64,000 bases of DNA from Straminergon stramineum (lineage: Eukaryota; Streptophyta; Bryopsida; Hypnales; Calliergonaceae). A program made the translations under genes and the position numbers. The notes under the pieces are model-generated. The model was not told the DNA's origin, searched no databases, and worked only from the letters and a program-made list of their open reading frames with translations. Below are positions 12,428 through 23,495 of this stretch, piece after piece. The number at the start of each line of letters is the position of its first letter. Within the stretch, counting starts at the first letter, position 1. The stretch lies in the NCBI GenBank assembly GCA_963920665.1, contig OY987264.1, positions 25,338,906 to 25,402,905 of the forward strand, given 5' to 3'.

Positions 12428-12804
12428 CACTAGCTGTAAATACAACTATCAATGTAGAAATATCGACATAAACGCAAAAGACAACATACACTATATGCAA
12501 TGACAAGGCATTCAATGTTTATAGGATGGTTTGGTGGAAACTAAGAACTATGTATGGGAACAAGTAAGTTTCCATAGGGGCTGTGTTGCGATGCTCAATA
12601 AGAAACCCGTATTTTAAATGACATCAAATGTAATGACCTATGTTTTTATGTCAACAATGACATTCAATGTAACATCTCAATGTTACTTAGGACGTTATTG
12701 TTGACATAAAAATATGGGTCATTACATTTGATGTCACCTAAATCCGTCAACTTCGACATAAAAAAACTTTGATTTCTTATAGTCATGTAGCCTTTCTGCT
12801 AGTG
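12428..12804. mobile_element. CACTA-like element (M3) with strong internal hairpin
   Basis: Left end CACTAGCTGTAAA and right end (reverse complement) CACTAGCAGAAAGG share a 9-base terminal inverted repeat with one mismatch. Flanks (aaa and atg) do not form a duplication, so the boundaries are less sure than for M1 and M2. Inside, 12619-12658 and 12697-12736 form a 40-bp inverted repeat with about 38 matches around a 38-base loop that contains a further small inverted repeat. Phrases such as 'tttttatgtcaa' recur in the CACTA-like end at 35397. Non-autonomous, with no frame. Confidence 0.55.
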
Positions 12805-12849
12805 ATGCGAATGGGAGAAACATGGATCTGAGTTCTATGACTCGTGAAG

Positions 12850-14077
12850 GTGAAGCTTTGCGATGCTATTGCATTGTATATGTGTTCATTATGTGAAAAT
12901 ACATATTTGTTTGTTAAATTGGAGGGATTTTTTTAGAGTCTCAAGAAGCAAATGGGGTTATACTTCACTTGAACTCTTTTTTTTACCTCTATTTGACAAA
13001 CATTTGAATTTAGTTCTTTCATTTCTATACTTGAAGATGTTTTAATATTTTAGTGTGCCTGTTTGAAGTTGTAAAAACAAAAGGTAAAGCGTGTTTTACC
13101 TTTTTTTGATTGTTTTTAATGGATTAGTAGTCCATGGAGATGATGTGGATAGGCTTATGGAGGATAGGAGGTGGCTCATGGATGTATTGTGGCCCATGTG
13201 GCATTTTAGTGGCCAAAATCCACTTGTCTAAGTGGATGGCATGGAGGTTGAGGTGGTAGATGAGGTAGAGGTCATATTCTTCCTCCTCTTTGTTTGCTTA
13301 GGAGAGTTGTGACCATGGAAAGACATTGCACATTGTACATGAAGTTTTCTGCAATGAAATTTTGAGAGCTTGTATATCTTATTTTTTAATTCTGAAAAGC
13401 TATTACTCGCTAAGTTTGGAGTTAGTATGTGTAAGTTATGAGTTTGGGAGTGAAATGTTGTGGAGCTACCTCGGATTTTCAAGAGAGTGAACTATGGTAG
13501 ACTATGAAAGTTGGAAAATACTTTAGTTTTGAATGAAACTTAAAGAGGTTGTAGATACTTATGTTAGCTTTCCAAAATGATATTATTTTCTTAGTTTGAA
13601 GTTAGTATGTGAAGGTTGTGAACTAGGAGTGAAGTATAGGTGAGGTGCCTTTGAGTTGGGAAGGGTAAACTTTGACTAACTATAAAAGTTAGAAAGTACT
13701 TTAGTTTTGAGTGAATTTTGGAGAGGTTGTAGAAATTTTTGTTAGCTTTTCAGGGACATATCACACTCTTAGTTTGGAGTTGTAGAGCAGCTGTGGGACT
13801 CATTCTTCTATCAAACACTTTTTCAAGGGGAGTTTATAGAGAGTATAAGTTTTTTTCTACTATCTTTTACAAACATATGATGTATATTGAGACTCAATGA
13901 TATCTTGTGAAGGGTATATGGGGATGTGATATTATATTGGTTCATATGGTTTCATCTAGAAATTTACCATTATCTTTGTAACTTTATATCACTATGGGAT
14001 CTTCCATTTTATTGGATCACATCTAGTTGTAGCTAAAAGCCCTGCGATTTTCCAAAGCAAGGCCTCTTTACTTGACA
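12850..14077 (+). repeat. Family C LTR-like repeat (copy C2)
   Basis: About 1.23 kb, matching the reverse complement of 30814-32210 along its length. Shared landmarks in order are 'ttcattatgtgaaaatacat', 'caagaagcaaatgggg', 'gttttacctttt', 'taatccattaaaaac' (reverse sense), 'tccatggagatgatgtgg', 'ggccaaaatccacttg' and 'atgaagttttctgcaatg'. These are followed by two to three tandem ~175-bp units with 'gttagctttcc' and 'gtatgtgaaggttgtga', ending 'ctctttacttgaca'. The reverse-strand frame at 13228-13482 and the forward frame at 12863-13045 are inside it and are not genes. Confidence 0.6.
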
Positions 14078-15360
14078 GTGCTTAAAAGCATTCGAGGCAA
14101 AGAGTTGCTAAAAGGCATTGTTGAATGGTATACAATCTAGTACACTACTACGAGCTGTAATTGCCTATAGAAGTTCAAGAAATAGGTTTTTTTCCTATCA
14201 CAATGGGTACTTAGAGTGGAGGGGCGGTGAGACCATATAAGGTTGTGCACTAGTTTGCTGTACGGAGCTTCATTGCACTTGTTGTGTATAACTGTCACAT
14301 TTTGTTGAGCTCTTTCGCATAGTGTTGTCACTATTGGTTTTGTGCCTTGGGGTGGTTTCTTTATTGTGGTGGTCGTATGTGATTGTTCGGGAATAGATTC
14401 TTGTAATTAGGCTACTTCGTCGAAGTTGGAGTGTTCCTAAGTGAGTTGAAGCTTCAGATATTGTTGCCTCTATAGATGTGAATAAGTTCCCCATTTTTTT
14501 CGTTAGGGTGGGGAAATCGTGAACTAGTTGTGGTAGAATTGTGTGTGTTGGTTGAACACTGTTATGTGAACCCATTTTGAGAGCCTTCTATTATTAATGA
14601 TGGGAGGTCAGTGCATTTTGTGGTTCTGCATATGGAGACAATGTGGAAATTTTCCTTGGTGGTCTTTGGAGAGATTGTTCTATCGGCTAATGTGGTAGCA
14701 ATTACTTGAAATTGGGTGCGAGAATAGCATTTCGCATTTTGTATTGTTAGTTGTAGATGGGGATGTTGAGCAATTGATTCAGAAGACGATGTAGTGACAT
14801 ACAACCAAATTTCCTCCATTTTTTTCGACCATGTGTCTAATGCTTGGCTATATGCATCATGGAATCAACCCCTTCAATTGTGTACAATAGTTAATGTGAG
14901 CCACTTTGGAGGTTTGTTTAGTCTCTTGCAAATCATTGCATCTTATGTCTCCTTTGACATTTGTGGTCAGTTTCTTCTTCTACGCTTAGTAAAGCAATCA
15001 TTGAGGTTTAGTTGAACCTACTTACAAGGCATTCACAAAGGTAGAGCAATTCTTGGGAAACTCCATCTCGGCATTCCCTTGAGTTTGAGATTTTCTTCTT
15101 AGCCATCATCATGCTAAAGGATGAGACACATGGTCTTGTAAGCACAAGAAAGAATTCCTCCTAAAGAAATACAATCCAAAAACGTAACTAAGCTGTCACA
15201 TACACAATTTTAGACATACTTGACAAAGATGCATTATAAAATCCTACATGAAAACAAATTTTTGCCACAAATTGCAGTGCAAAACAAAAAATCAGATATG
15301 GCACTTCCATCGGTACCGTCAGATCTTTGAAAGTCCTTAATGTTCTCTAGTTATTATCAT
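14078..15360. other. Interior of PB1, unassigned, with short reverse-strand frames
   Basis: Three overlapping reverse-strand frames (14137-14331, 14270-14575, 14562-14819) and one forward frame (14794-15015) lie here. Frames change between overlapping pieces, which could mean a frame-shifted old coding region. Translations are rich in Ser and Thr with no motif I recognise. Base composition is more balanced than the flanks and contains CG dinucleotides, so this is the most likely place in PB1 for decayed coding sequence. Confidence 0.25.
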
Positions 15361-15425
15361 TTAACCCATTTGTTGTAGAAACGCCTTGCCCACCCCCTCA
15401 ATCAACCATAGACCTTAATGGATTA

Positions 15426-15782
15426 ATATACAAGTAAGTGAGGTTCATTATTTAAATCCTAGAAAAGTCATTAGAGTCTTTAGTTAATTTGTTAGAGCAT
15501 TAGATGTTAGAGTTGGAGTTTTTTATAATTTAAAGATCCAAAAATAAGAAGTCCCATAAAGAAATCAAATAGTCTAGATGGGAAAGGATCAACTAATCAA
15601 TCGAAGGGCCTATAAGAAAGACCATGGGGGGTTGTTTGGCTTCAAAGTGCCACCTAGATTATGGAAGCCAGGTCCATGGTTTGCAAAGGTGGAGAAGGAA
15701 ATTATATAGGAAAAAGACAAGGAAGAGAAGATCCAATATTTGGAAGGAGGTTTGATCATATGTTGAAGTTAATGTGGGAGCT
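15426..15782. other. Gene-free spacer between PB1 and R1c
   Basis: No supported gene, although a 78-codon frame at 15661-15897 runs into the R1 repeat. No terminal repeats or tandem structure seen. Confidence 0.35.
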
Positions 15783-17345
15783 TGTGAGTCCTAATTCATC
15801 ACCAAGGACTCATTGTTTTCTTTTTTTTGTATTTTGTTATTTTGAGTATATAGTTTTATACACAAAAATCCCCTCCAAAAGTATAGAACCAAAATAGGTA
15901 TGTGTCTTATCAATATAGCATTTGGTCTAAAATTAAAATATTATAGCTAGAATACTCCAAACCACGACTTGTACATAGGTTAGAACCCGAGTAATCGTGG
16001 TCAATTGGAAAATTACGTACTATTGCTTAAACTTTGGCACTTCATATAGGAGAGACATCTCTAGAATAAAATTGATTGAAGGAACCCTAGTGAGGTCTTT
16101 AGGTAAATTCTATGAGATAGGTTCTAGTTTCTCCATTCCATTGATGAAATAACGAAACCCCAATTGTTAGCTTACAGGAGTTACAAATACCAAGACGGGA
16201 CAATAGAGGAATCTACAACTAAAAGGGGGTGACTTGGAGTTAAAATCATGCCCGGGACTCAACGGCAAAGTCAGTTCGCCAAGATTTCCCTCAATGTGAA
16301 AGATTCCCTAACCACTAGTATTTAAACGAGAGAATGGATTTTATTCCCCCTAAGCCAATGTGTAGAGTAAGAATATGAGCCTATATATGTGTTTTGTTAT
16401 TCCATGAGAGGTTTTGCAAAAAGTTTCAAATTTTTTTGATAGTCAGAAGATGCTCTTCTAGATGGTCAACTACCAAAACCTATGATGGAAAATTCCTAGA
16501 AATTATCTAGGTCGTGATAAAATCTCACTAAAAATGGAAATAGCCTCTTTTACATTAATAAGACACCCCTACAAGTTTTAGGACATTCTGATTGTTAGAA
16601 GTATCCGAATTTGCAAGATTCCTCGACAACCGACATAATTTAAAGACTAGGGTGGAGTTGATCCATGGAGCGGGAGCATACAAAACTAAAATGAGGTTGA
16701 AGATAGGTCTTCTCTTACTCCCCAATATATACTTAAGAACCTAGGCCAATTACCTTTGCCAAAACAGTCAAACTCCAAAAGTTGGGTTTTCATCCAACTT
16801 TGGCTTTAAGTTGGTGCTAGGTTTCATTGAAATTTTGGAGATAGGAAAAGGGGTGGAAGTTCCTATGCGCAAAAAATGGATTTCTGAAGCCAATGGTATA
16901 ATTCATTTGTGATTTGGAGGTAATCTCCAAAAGTTAGGTTTACGGACCAACATAGAAGTAAAAACCTTTAAGAATGAGAATGAAAATCCAAAGTGATAGG
17001 ATTACCTCAAATGAATGAGAGGAGGTGGGTGCTTGGGATAGAGTATGAAAGGCACCTCTTCTCCTTTCAATTCACCTCCATTTATTGTATTTAGGTCTGT
17101 TAGATCCAACTTATGTTGATATTTTGGCATTTTAAACTAAAAACCTTGGAACGGTGTTTTGGAGGCACTTTTGGCTGATTGTTGTTTTCTTTCAAGCTTT
17201 TTGAGGTTTTTGTGGGTCCCTTGCACCTTGAATTTTTCGCGCTAACCATCTCAAGTCATTTGGAGGCTTAAGAGTTCACTCTTATCTAGCTTGTTGAGAG
17301 ACCGTGGTTTCATATTATTTCTTGAGGGGTTCTTTTGGTCTTCCT
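15783..17345 (+). repeat. R1 repeat (copy R1c), the clearest single copy
   Basis: About 1.56 kb, beginning 'tgtgagtcctaattcatca' and running through 'tatagcatttggtctaaa', 'gaaccctagtgaggtc', 'gtgacttggagttaaaatca', 'gaatggattttattccccct', 'gaagatgctcttctagatgg', 'ttgacataattt' variants and 'ctccaaaagttaggtttacg' to 'gaggggttcttttggtctt'. The other copies align to it at 27675-29930 and 29931-30813 and, more loosely, at 5991, 10580 and inverted at about 56960-58005. It ends where a CACTA-like end begins at 17346. No frame is retained. Confidence 0.65.
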
Positions 17346-17810
17346 TACTACAAGAAAATGAGTGTTTAATGACTATGAAAATATGACTAGAGATGACTGA
17401 CAACTACTCATAGTCATATTTTTGGAGCCTAAGACGTTGGAAAAGAATATGACTACAAATATGACTGCTAGTCATGTTCTAGTATGGTATTTTGAGGATG
17501 TATAGTATATGTCTATTGGGAACACCGAAATACTTCATAAAGAACAATGGGGAACATGTTTGGAGAACGTCCAATCATATTTGGTAGTCATATTTTTACA
17601 TCAATCATATTTTGCAGTCATATCTTTATGGTTGTGACTTTTTTTTTCTTTTGGGGCAGCCCAAGGTAAATTTGAGTGGGAAACATGCTTGGAGAGGTCC
17701 TAGTCATATTTTTGCTTCAATCATATTTTGTAGTCATATTTTATAGGCAATCATATTTCACAGTGACATTTTTTTTTGTATGTGTGGGCAAACCAAGGAA
17801 AAGGTTGGTA
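17346..17810 (+). mobile_element. CACTA-like left end with subterminal and 130-bp tandem repeats
   Basis: Starts TACTACAAGAAAATGAGTG, matching the CACTACAAGAAA type of CACTA terminus except for the first base. The following 460 bases are filled with the short motif 'agtcatattttt' and its reverse complement, as in the subterminal repeats of CACTA elements. Two tandem units of 130 bp start at 17551 ('ggaacatgtttggaga') and 17681 ('aaacatgcttggagag'). No matching right end was found, so the element is incomplete or its end has decayed. Confidence 0.5.
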
Positions 17811-18977
17811 ATCTAAAATGGCCTTCTCATATTTGGGGCCTAGGGACCATCCCTTGGGGTGTACGCATCACTTCTTTTTTTTATTTCTATTAAAAAAAGG
17901 ATTATTTTCTATTGTATGTTTTGCCTATAACAAAATTGGCATTCAATAAATTTGGGTGCCACATGTTCATATTTCAATTCATGAATTACAAAAAAGTAAA
18001 TTAATTAATGGTAGGAGACAATAGATGGGTTCATATTTGGATCATCTCGTAGGAAGGGATTGGGGAAGGGTCTCCAAATGCATGTGAAACGTATTTTGAT
18101 TTTGAGGTTCATATACACTTTTGGTGATAGAGGCAGTCTTCAAAAGTAGTATTTCAAACGTAGACTTCGTTATCATTACAAAAAGGGTTTATTCTTTCAC
18201 ATGCACATTAGGTCAAGAAAGATGGTCAATCTTGTAAGAGAGTGCAATGGCAGCGTCAGTGCTTGATGTGTCATATGATGAATGCTATCCATTTCATTGA
18301 CATTTTTCCTATAAAGACCAACTGGGAGACCAACATGGTTACATAGTGTATTTCTGTGTGATGTGTTGAAGAGAATGCTATACAAAATTCAAATTAAAAC
18401 ATGAAAGACAACTTCATTTACAACACTTCTAGCTATGATTGGGGACTCAATCATAATTTGCATCAAAGAATTCTAGTAACATATCACACTTTAAAAAATA
18501 GATAAAAATTATAGAAGATAGAGAACGATGAAATTGGATAATCTATAGTGTTAGTTTTGGATAAAAAATACCAAAGTTCATCCAATTCAAATTAAAAAAG
18601 CAATTTGAAATGTAGTGACATTTAGAATCCAATTTTGAAAGTAAAAATGAATTTAGACTTATAGGCTATAAAAATGTTGGATGAAATCTTGAAGGATGAA
18701 TTAGAGTCAAAACTTCATCCATTTATGTTTTTTTGTTGTTGGGTTTCAAACCCTAAGTTGGATATTTAAGTATTGTTCAATGGACATTCTAAGCAATGAC
18801 AATTTTTTTCTAATGATAAACTATAAGTGGTTCATATCTAAACTAAAACAAATACAAACTATAAAAATTAGAGGTTTTAATTGGTTTTGGCTAATCTAGA
18901 CCAAAACTCTAGACCTCCAAATATCAAGGATATAGATAAACACTCGCATATATCATGTATTGAAGTTTGTCTCTTTC
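17811..18977. other. AT-rich gene-free DNA
   Basis: No supported gene. The part at 18520-18730 has phrases ('gatgaaatcttgaaggatga', 'aaacttcatccat') recalling the decayed element at 7621-10400, so it may be a short fragment of it. The short reverse frames at 18197-18385 and 18877-19161 have no recognisable content. Confidence 0.3.
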
Positions 18978-19562
18978 TTAACCCTTTAATGACCGGTTGA
19001 CTAGTTTTTGGTCGATTTTGGACTTCGTGTTTGCTATTGTTCACAAAACATTTGATTTCAAAAAACCCAAGGATCAACGCAATTAGAATATCTTCATATG
19101 CTCCAAACAATTCCAATTTCAAGAGAGTGCATGCAAAAACGCATGAGCTATGCTCATCCAACCTTAAATGTCATGAGCCTTCACAAGTGAAATATCATAA
19201 AAAAAAAATACATATTTAATGTAAGGGATGACTACTCACATGTGTGAAAGAACTAGCTGGAAGGTTTTTGATTGATTTTTGGAGGATTTACTAAAATTTA
19301 TGCCCAATTGTGGTAGATCGTATGAAGCACCATTGTTGAAGGTTGTTTATAAAATATCAATCTTTGAAGATTATTTACAAGCATGTGCATCATTGGATCA
19401 CTTTCATTTTTTGTTTGGTTCAAGTATCTGCCCTATAAAACCAATTGATAGGATCCGATCTAGGATTTGATCCTTAGAGTGGTTATAAAATTTCCCTTTG
19501 TCACAATTGTATTCAAAAGTTGCGCTCACCCCCCAAATCAACCACAGTCACTAAAGGGTTAA
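18978..19562 (+). mobile_element. TTAA/CCC-terminated element (PB2), 585 bp
   Basis: Left end TTAACCCTTTAATGACCGG; right end, read in reverse complement, TTAACCCTTTAGTGACTGTGG. The first 10 bases of each end are identical and 15 of 19 match. TTAA is present at both boundaries and no further target duplication lies outside it (tctttc and gaaggt). This fits a 4-bp TTAA duplication with CCC...GGG ends. The short frames inside are not conserved in PB1, so it is non-autonomous. Confidence 0.7.
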
Positions 19563-19590
19563 GAAGGTTCTTTGCAATATCATATAAGTC

Positions 19591-19757
19591 ATTACTAGAA
19601 GAAATCTTTGTTTGCCTCAACAAAATCTATATGATGTGTTTGTTGAGGCAAATGCAAAATTTGTGATGAGAAACACAGTAAAACACAAATTTGCTATCAA
19701 AACAACCCATTTTTAGTGTCTTTTGGTGAAACATAGTCATAGAATTTTAGGGGTTAA
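19591..19757. repeat. Small hairpin and an isolated TTAA/GGG terminus
   Basis: A 14-bp perfect inverted repeat (19611-19624 and 19639-19652, arm tttgcctcaacaaa) lies just after 'attactagaagaaatc', which resembles a CACTA-type end. At 19746-19757 the string 'tttaggggttaa' matches the right terminus of the TTAA/CCC elements, but I could not pair it with a left end. Confidence 0.4.
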
Positions 19758-19780
19758 AAATGATATTGTGAGCAAATAAA

Positions 19781-20016
19781 TGGGCTGAACCGACCCTTGC
19801 TCGTCCCTAGTTTTACCTTTGGAAAAAATGCAAGAACTTTTTATTTGCTACGCATGATAAAATTTGCAAATTTTGAATTCATATTTGCAATCAGATGCCT
19901 CAAATTTTATTCAGAGAGATGTAAAATAAAAATGAATGATACACAAAATAGGGGTCTTTTGTTTACATGCACCCTTGGAATGACTATGGGAGGACAGAGG
20001 GGGGCGGTTCCCCCAG
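19781..20016 (+). mobile_element. GC-rich-ended foldback element (copy F1), ~236 bp
   Basis: Ends form an imperfect inverted repeat: 'tgggctgaaccgacccttgc' at the left and, in reverse complement, 'tgggggaaccgcccccctct' at the right. The interior phrase 'gcatgataaaatttgcaaat' and the following 'gaattc.tatttgcaatcag' recur at 63481-63545 on the opposite strand, as does 'aataggggtcttttgtttac'. The reading frames across both copies give similar peptides only because the DNA is a repeat; differences fall at all codon positions. Confidence 0.6.
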
Positions 20017-20810
20017 TTGTGAGCAGACTGTGTGGTCCCTTCCAATGTTCAAGTAGGTAACATGGAGCAAATCTGGTAAGGAAGGGAAGAAGAAGAAAAG
20101 TTATCAATGGCCTGGAACTTGCACTTTGTGGTCCCACTAGGAAGACTCGCATTTCATGTAAGTTATGCTTAGATCACTCAATTGCCTTCCTTGTCAAGCA
20201 AAACCTGTGTGGCAACACAGCAGCTTGCACATGAAATGATAATGACTCACCGTGAAGGTTTCAATTCAAAAACAAAAGGCAATTATACACCTAGGAGTCC
20301 ATTACTTCCACCAAATTTGGGTGACGTGGTGGACTGATACTTACAGTTCCTCAATCCATAGAGAATGAGCCTCGTTGCCATGCAACTACCTAATTCTGTT
20401 GAAGTCTTATGATCGTGTCTGGTACTTTTGGAATGCAGAGTCTCTCAGAACTTGAGCAAGCTTGGGAGCAACCAAGTAACTTTTGGAAAGCATTCAAAAG
20501 CCCACATGGTTTGTCCCTTTGGGTCCAAATCCATCTAGTAGTAACTTTGTCGTGCTCGAAGAAAAATTGGAGGCATACTTGGTGTGGAGTTGGTACAGTG
20601 TTAATTTACCAGTACTTTTTCCAGGAAACTGAAACTCTGAATTGGCTTTAAAAACGGTGTGAGGTTAAATTAGCAGCTTGAAACATAGGCTAACCAAACC
20701 ATAAAGAATTAGGCATATCTGGCAAAAGTGGCATGTGACAATATTTGTGACTTCAGCAACTTTGATGAAGTAACTCTGTCTCAGAAGAGAAACAAGGGAG
20801 GCATGATTAG
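20017..20810. other. More GC-balanced gene-free stretch
   Basis: Composition is closer to 45% GC than the flanks and no repeat structure is evident. An 80-codon frame at 20409-20651 and an 81-codon reverse frame at 19907-20152 (mostly in F1) show no recognisable domain. It could be host unique sequence. Confidence 0.3.
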
Positions 20811-21398
20811 ATAACCCCTATTGCTCTCCGACATCCACTTTTTGCATGATGAACAGATCAAAACTCAAGTTTCATTGTCATTATTGCTTGGATGAAAGTT
20901 GTCCTAATTTGTGGAGATACTTTATCAAGTTGTTGACCCATCTAATGGTTGGATTTGGTTTCATTCAAGTACATATTTTTCTAAAATTACAAATGTGCAA
21001 GTATGGCAAGTGGTTGACCAAGTCAAAATTGCATTGACTCTAGTTCAAAATTGGATTTGCAAAAATGAGGTCATAGATTTTAAGAACATGAGAATTTCAA
21101 ACAATGACTATGTGAAGAGAACCTCATTTCAAATCCATTCCAACAATATTTTCTCAAAAAAATTAATTTGTTTTCCTTGTAATCAAATTTTGAAGGAATT
21201 TTGAAATTTCGCTTTCAAAATTTATAAAAAAATGTTGGTGATAAAATTGGTGAATCTAACCATATGGATGGAATCTACAACTCGAATCTACTACTTTTAT
21301 TTGTATATCAATTCCAAAATATTCTTCCAAATCTCCCTTTAAAATTATTTGTCTCAAATCGTCAATTCTGGAGAAGACTCTAGACATTTAGGGGTTAA
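20811..21398 (+). mobile_element. Probable TTAA/CCC-terminated element (PB3), ~588 bp
   Basis: Right end 'tagacatttaggggttaa' (TTAA at 21395-21398) is a clean member terminus. The left end ATAACCCCTATTGCTCTCC at 20811 is a decayed match. Part of it (20846-20995) is inverted relative to 21403-21545 just outside its right end; the shared phrases include 'ttgataaagtat', 'cacaaattagga' and 'cacatttgtaattttagaaa'. Two family members in opposite orientation lying side by side would explain this. Confidence 0.45.
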
Positions 21399-21951
21399 CT
21401 TCCACATTTGTAATTTTAGAAAAATATGAACTCTAGGAATACAAATCCAACCACTAGATAGGACAAGAACTTGATAAAGTATTTCTACAAATTAGGATGA
21501 CTTTCATCCAAGTAGTAATGAGGATGAAACTTGATTGGGTGCCCAAATTATGAGTTATGTGGACCAAAGATTGTTGGCAAGTTGGGTAGCTCATGAAAAA
21601 CCATGATCTCTTAATTTTAAAACTTTGTAAGTCTGTGAGTGACATGATGTAGGATGTAATTGTTCCAAAAAAACCCTAAATTTAGTACAAAAATATCACT
21701 GTAGGAGGAGTTAAAAGTTTGTTGATCCTATTAGGTAAGTGGGAATTTTTTTAATCTTCTAATTTCAAATGCTATAATATTAAAATCTATATAGACAAAA
21801 ATTATGAATTTTTTCTAGACCTTCTTGTAGTACTCTAGTAAACTTTTGTAGAGTTGAATGTTTTTTCTAATTTTTTTGTTTCTTGTTGTCCTAGAAATAG
21901 TAGCTTTTGACAATTTCTACCCCAAATGGATCTTGGTCCTTTAGGGGTTAA
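21395..21951 (-). mobile_element. TTAA/CCC family member in reverse orientation (PB10)
   Basis: Reverse complement begins TTAACCCCTAAAGGACCAAG at 21951. The phrases 'agaaatagtagcttttgac', 'acttcaaatgctataat' and 'gtctgtgagtgacatgatg' recur in diverged form in the members at 50091-51034, 60590-61519 and about 58011-58870. The other end coincides with the TTAA at 21395 but lacks CCC, so that end is truncated or shared with PB3. Confidence 0.5.
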
Positions 21952-22520
21952 CCCTATTGTCTGTTCAATGTATGCAAAAAACCTTAGGTAGGTTCACAAA
22001 GTCAATTTTAACTAGATGTTTTGCAAATTTTTGTCACAAGGTGTGAACATGTACTTCTTTGGTGGAAATAAGATTTTTTCCCAATCAGGTGCCAAAATCA
22101 AAATTCTACAATCCAAAATTTTTCAGGCAACTTGGGTACCTCTAGGTAGAGTGTGCAAATTCTTCTTCTAACTTGAAATTTGGTAGGTATGTAACTAGCA
22201 TAATATAAGATGCAATTCTAGAAAAAACCCAATATGTTATGCAATAATATCACTTCAAAAGTTAATGTATGTTGGCCCTATGACACATAGGATTTTGATT
22301 TTCACATTGAGAGTGAGCAACTCAAAAAAATTTTGATTATTGGATTGCACGGTTTAGGAGATACTTAAGTTTGAAGTTTTATTTGGGTCAATGGAAATGT
22401 GGTGCAACACACTTTGAAGGAGCATATCTTTGTGCTCAAAATATTTCCAAATGATGCCCTTTTTGTGCTCAGTGTGAGATAAGAGAGTTGAAAATATAGA
22501 TGTAATATTTCAATTCATGG
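21948..22520 (+). repeat. Diverged duplicate of the PB10 interior
   Basis: Starts 'ttaaccctattgtctg' back to back with PB10. It carries, in the same order as 21600-21760, the phrases 'gtatgtaactagcataatataagatgcaatt', 'aaaaaacccaatatgtta', 'aatatcacttcaaaagtta' and 'ttggccctatgacacatagg'. It is therefore a direct, diverged repeat of the neighbour. The far end is not clear. Confidence 0.45.
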
Positions 22521-22961
22521 TGGAGGTTTGCAATGCACAATCGTCACTCAAATGAGAGTAGTGTTTGTAAGAAGAAAAAAGAATGGGACACTTGTCTTCT
22601 CCTTGAATTCCTTGGATTTGCCCTTTTCAAGGTGGATCTGATCTTTTCAAGGTAGGCAAGAATTACATTGTTTGGCTGACTTTTTAATCCATGCTGAAAC
22701 CAAACCCTCAAAAATGAGTTGTAAACTATAATACACCATTTAACTATGAGAAATTCCAAAAGGCAAATTTTCATTGCAAATTTGATGAAAATATTGTTGT
22801 TGGATTTATAAAGCGGTCTTTTTTTTTAGAAATAGTTTTTATTTATTTTAAACTCAAAATTAAAAAATGGACAACTCAAAAAGAGGGGCAATGACCAAAA
22901 AATGTGCAAGTGTAAAAACGTGCCCCCCATTTTAGCCATTAATTTTGTGTTTGGCATTTCT

Positions 22962-23495
22962 TTAACCCCTAAAAGCCCAAGGGGTTTGGACAAAACAAAA
23001 ATGTGTTGTAAAATGTAAGCTCTATGTCTTTTTTGAAGTTTGCATCAATGAAGATAATATGAAGCACGAAAAGTAGAAAGTATTCATATAGTTGAAATTG
23101 TGAAACTATTTGTAGATCATTTTCAAATGAATTTTGAAGATATAACTTCAAAAATTCACCAAAAATACAATTTCTCTTGTTAGCATTTAAATGTTTTTTA
23201 GATTGTTCAAAATTGTGGTTTCTATTGATTTGTGAAAAAGTGCATAGGATCCAGTAATGGGAACATTGAATTTTCCCCCAAATAGTAAAATTTTCAACAC
23301 TAATCGAATCCTAAACACTTTGTGCTATTTCTCTTATAATGCTTGTTTGACCAGAGTGATCTTAGTTTTGAATGTAAATATTGAAAGACAACCCAATCTT
23401 TCTAAAAAACTGAAAAAAGTTTTCTTCTGCCCAAGAATGCTTCCTGAAGTCAGGCAGTGACCAAAAAATGGTTGCTTGAGCACTTAGGGGGTTAA
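22962..23495 (+). mobile_element. TTAA/CCC-terminated element (PB4), 534 bp
   Basis: Left end TTAACCCCTAAAAGCCCAAG; right end in reverse complement TTAACCCCCTAAGTGCTCAAG. TTAA stands at both ends and no further duplication lies outside. A full-length inverted relative of nearly the same size is at 35549-36085, with shared phrases 'gaacattgaattttcccc', 'ttctattgatttgtgaaa' and 'ctaaacactttgtgctatt'. No frame is shared by the two copies. Confidence 0.75.

Larger units (their letters stand above)
12234..15425 (+). mobile_element. Large TTAA/CCC-terminated element (PB1), 3.2 kb, with nested insertions
   Basis: The left end, TTAACCCATTAAGGACTGG, followed by 'ttgaccactttgtggtc', matches the left end of the element at 18978 (TTAACCCTTTAATGACCGG, 'ttgactagtttttggtc'). 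The right end, 'ccaccccctcaatcaaccat' then CCTTAATGGATTAA, matches that element's right end ('caccccccaaatcaaccaca', then CTAAAGGGTTAA). So this is the same family as the 585-bp PB2 but 2.6 kb longer. The excess includes a CACTA-like hairpin element and a family C copy. About 14080-15360 has short reverse-strand frames (14137-14819) with no recognisable domain; whether they derive from a transposase is unknown. TTAA target and CCC/GGG ends suggest piggyBac type by inference. Confidence 0.55.

Noticed and set aside
19797..20060. Frame resembling the reverse frame at 63267-63545, suggesting a conserved protein
   Set aside because: Both are copies of a foldback element with inverted GC-rich ends; differences are not restricted to silent positions.
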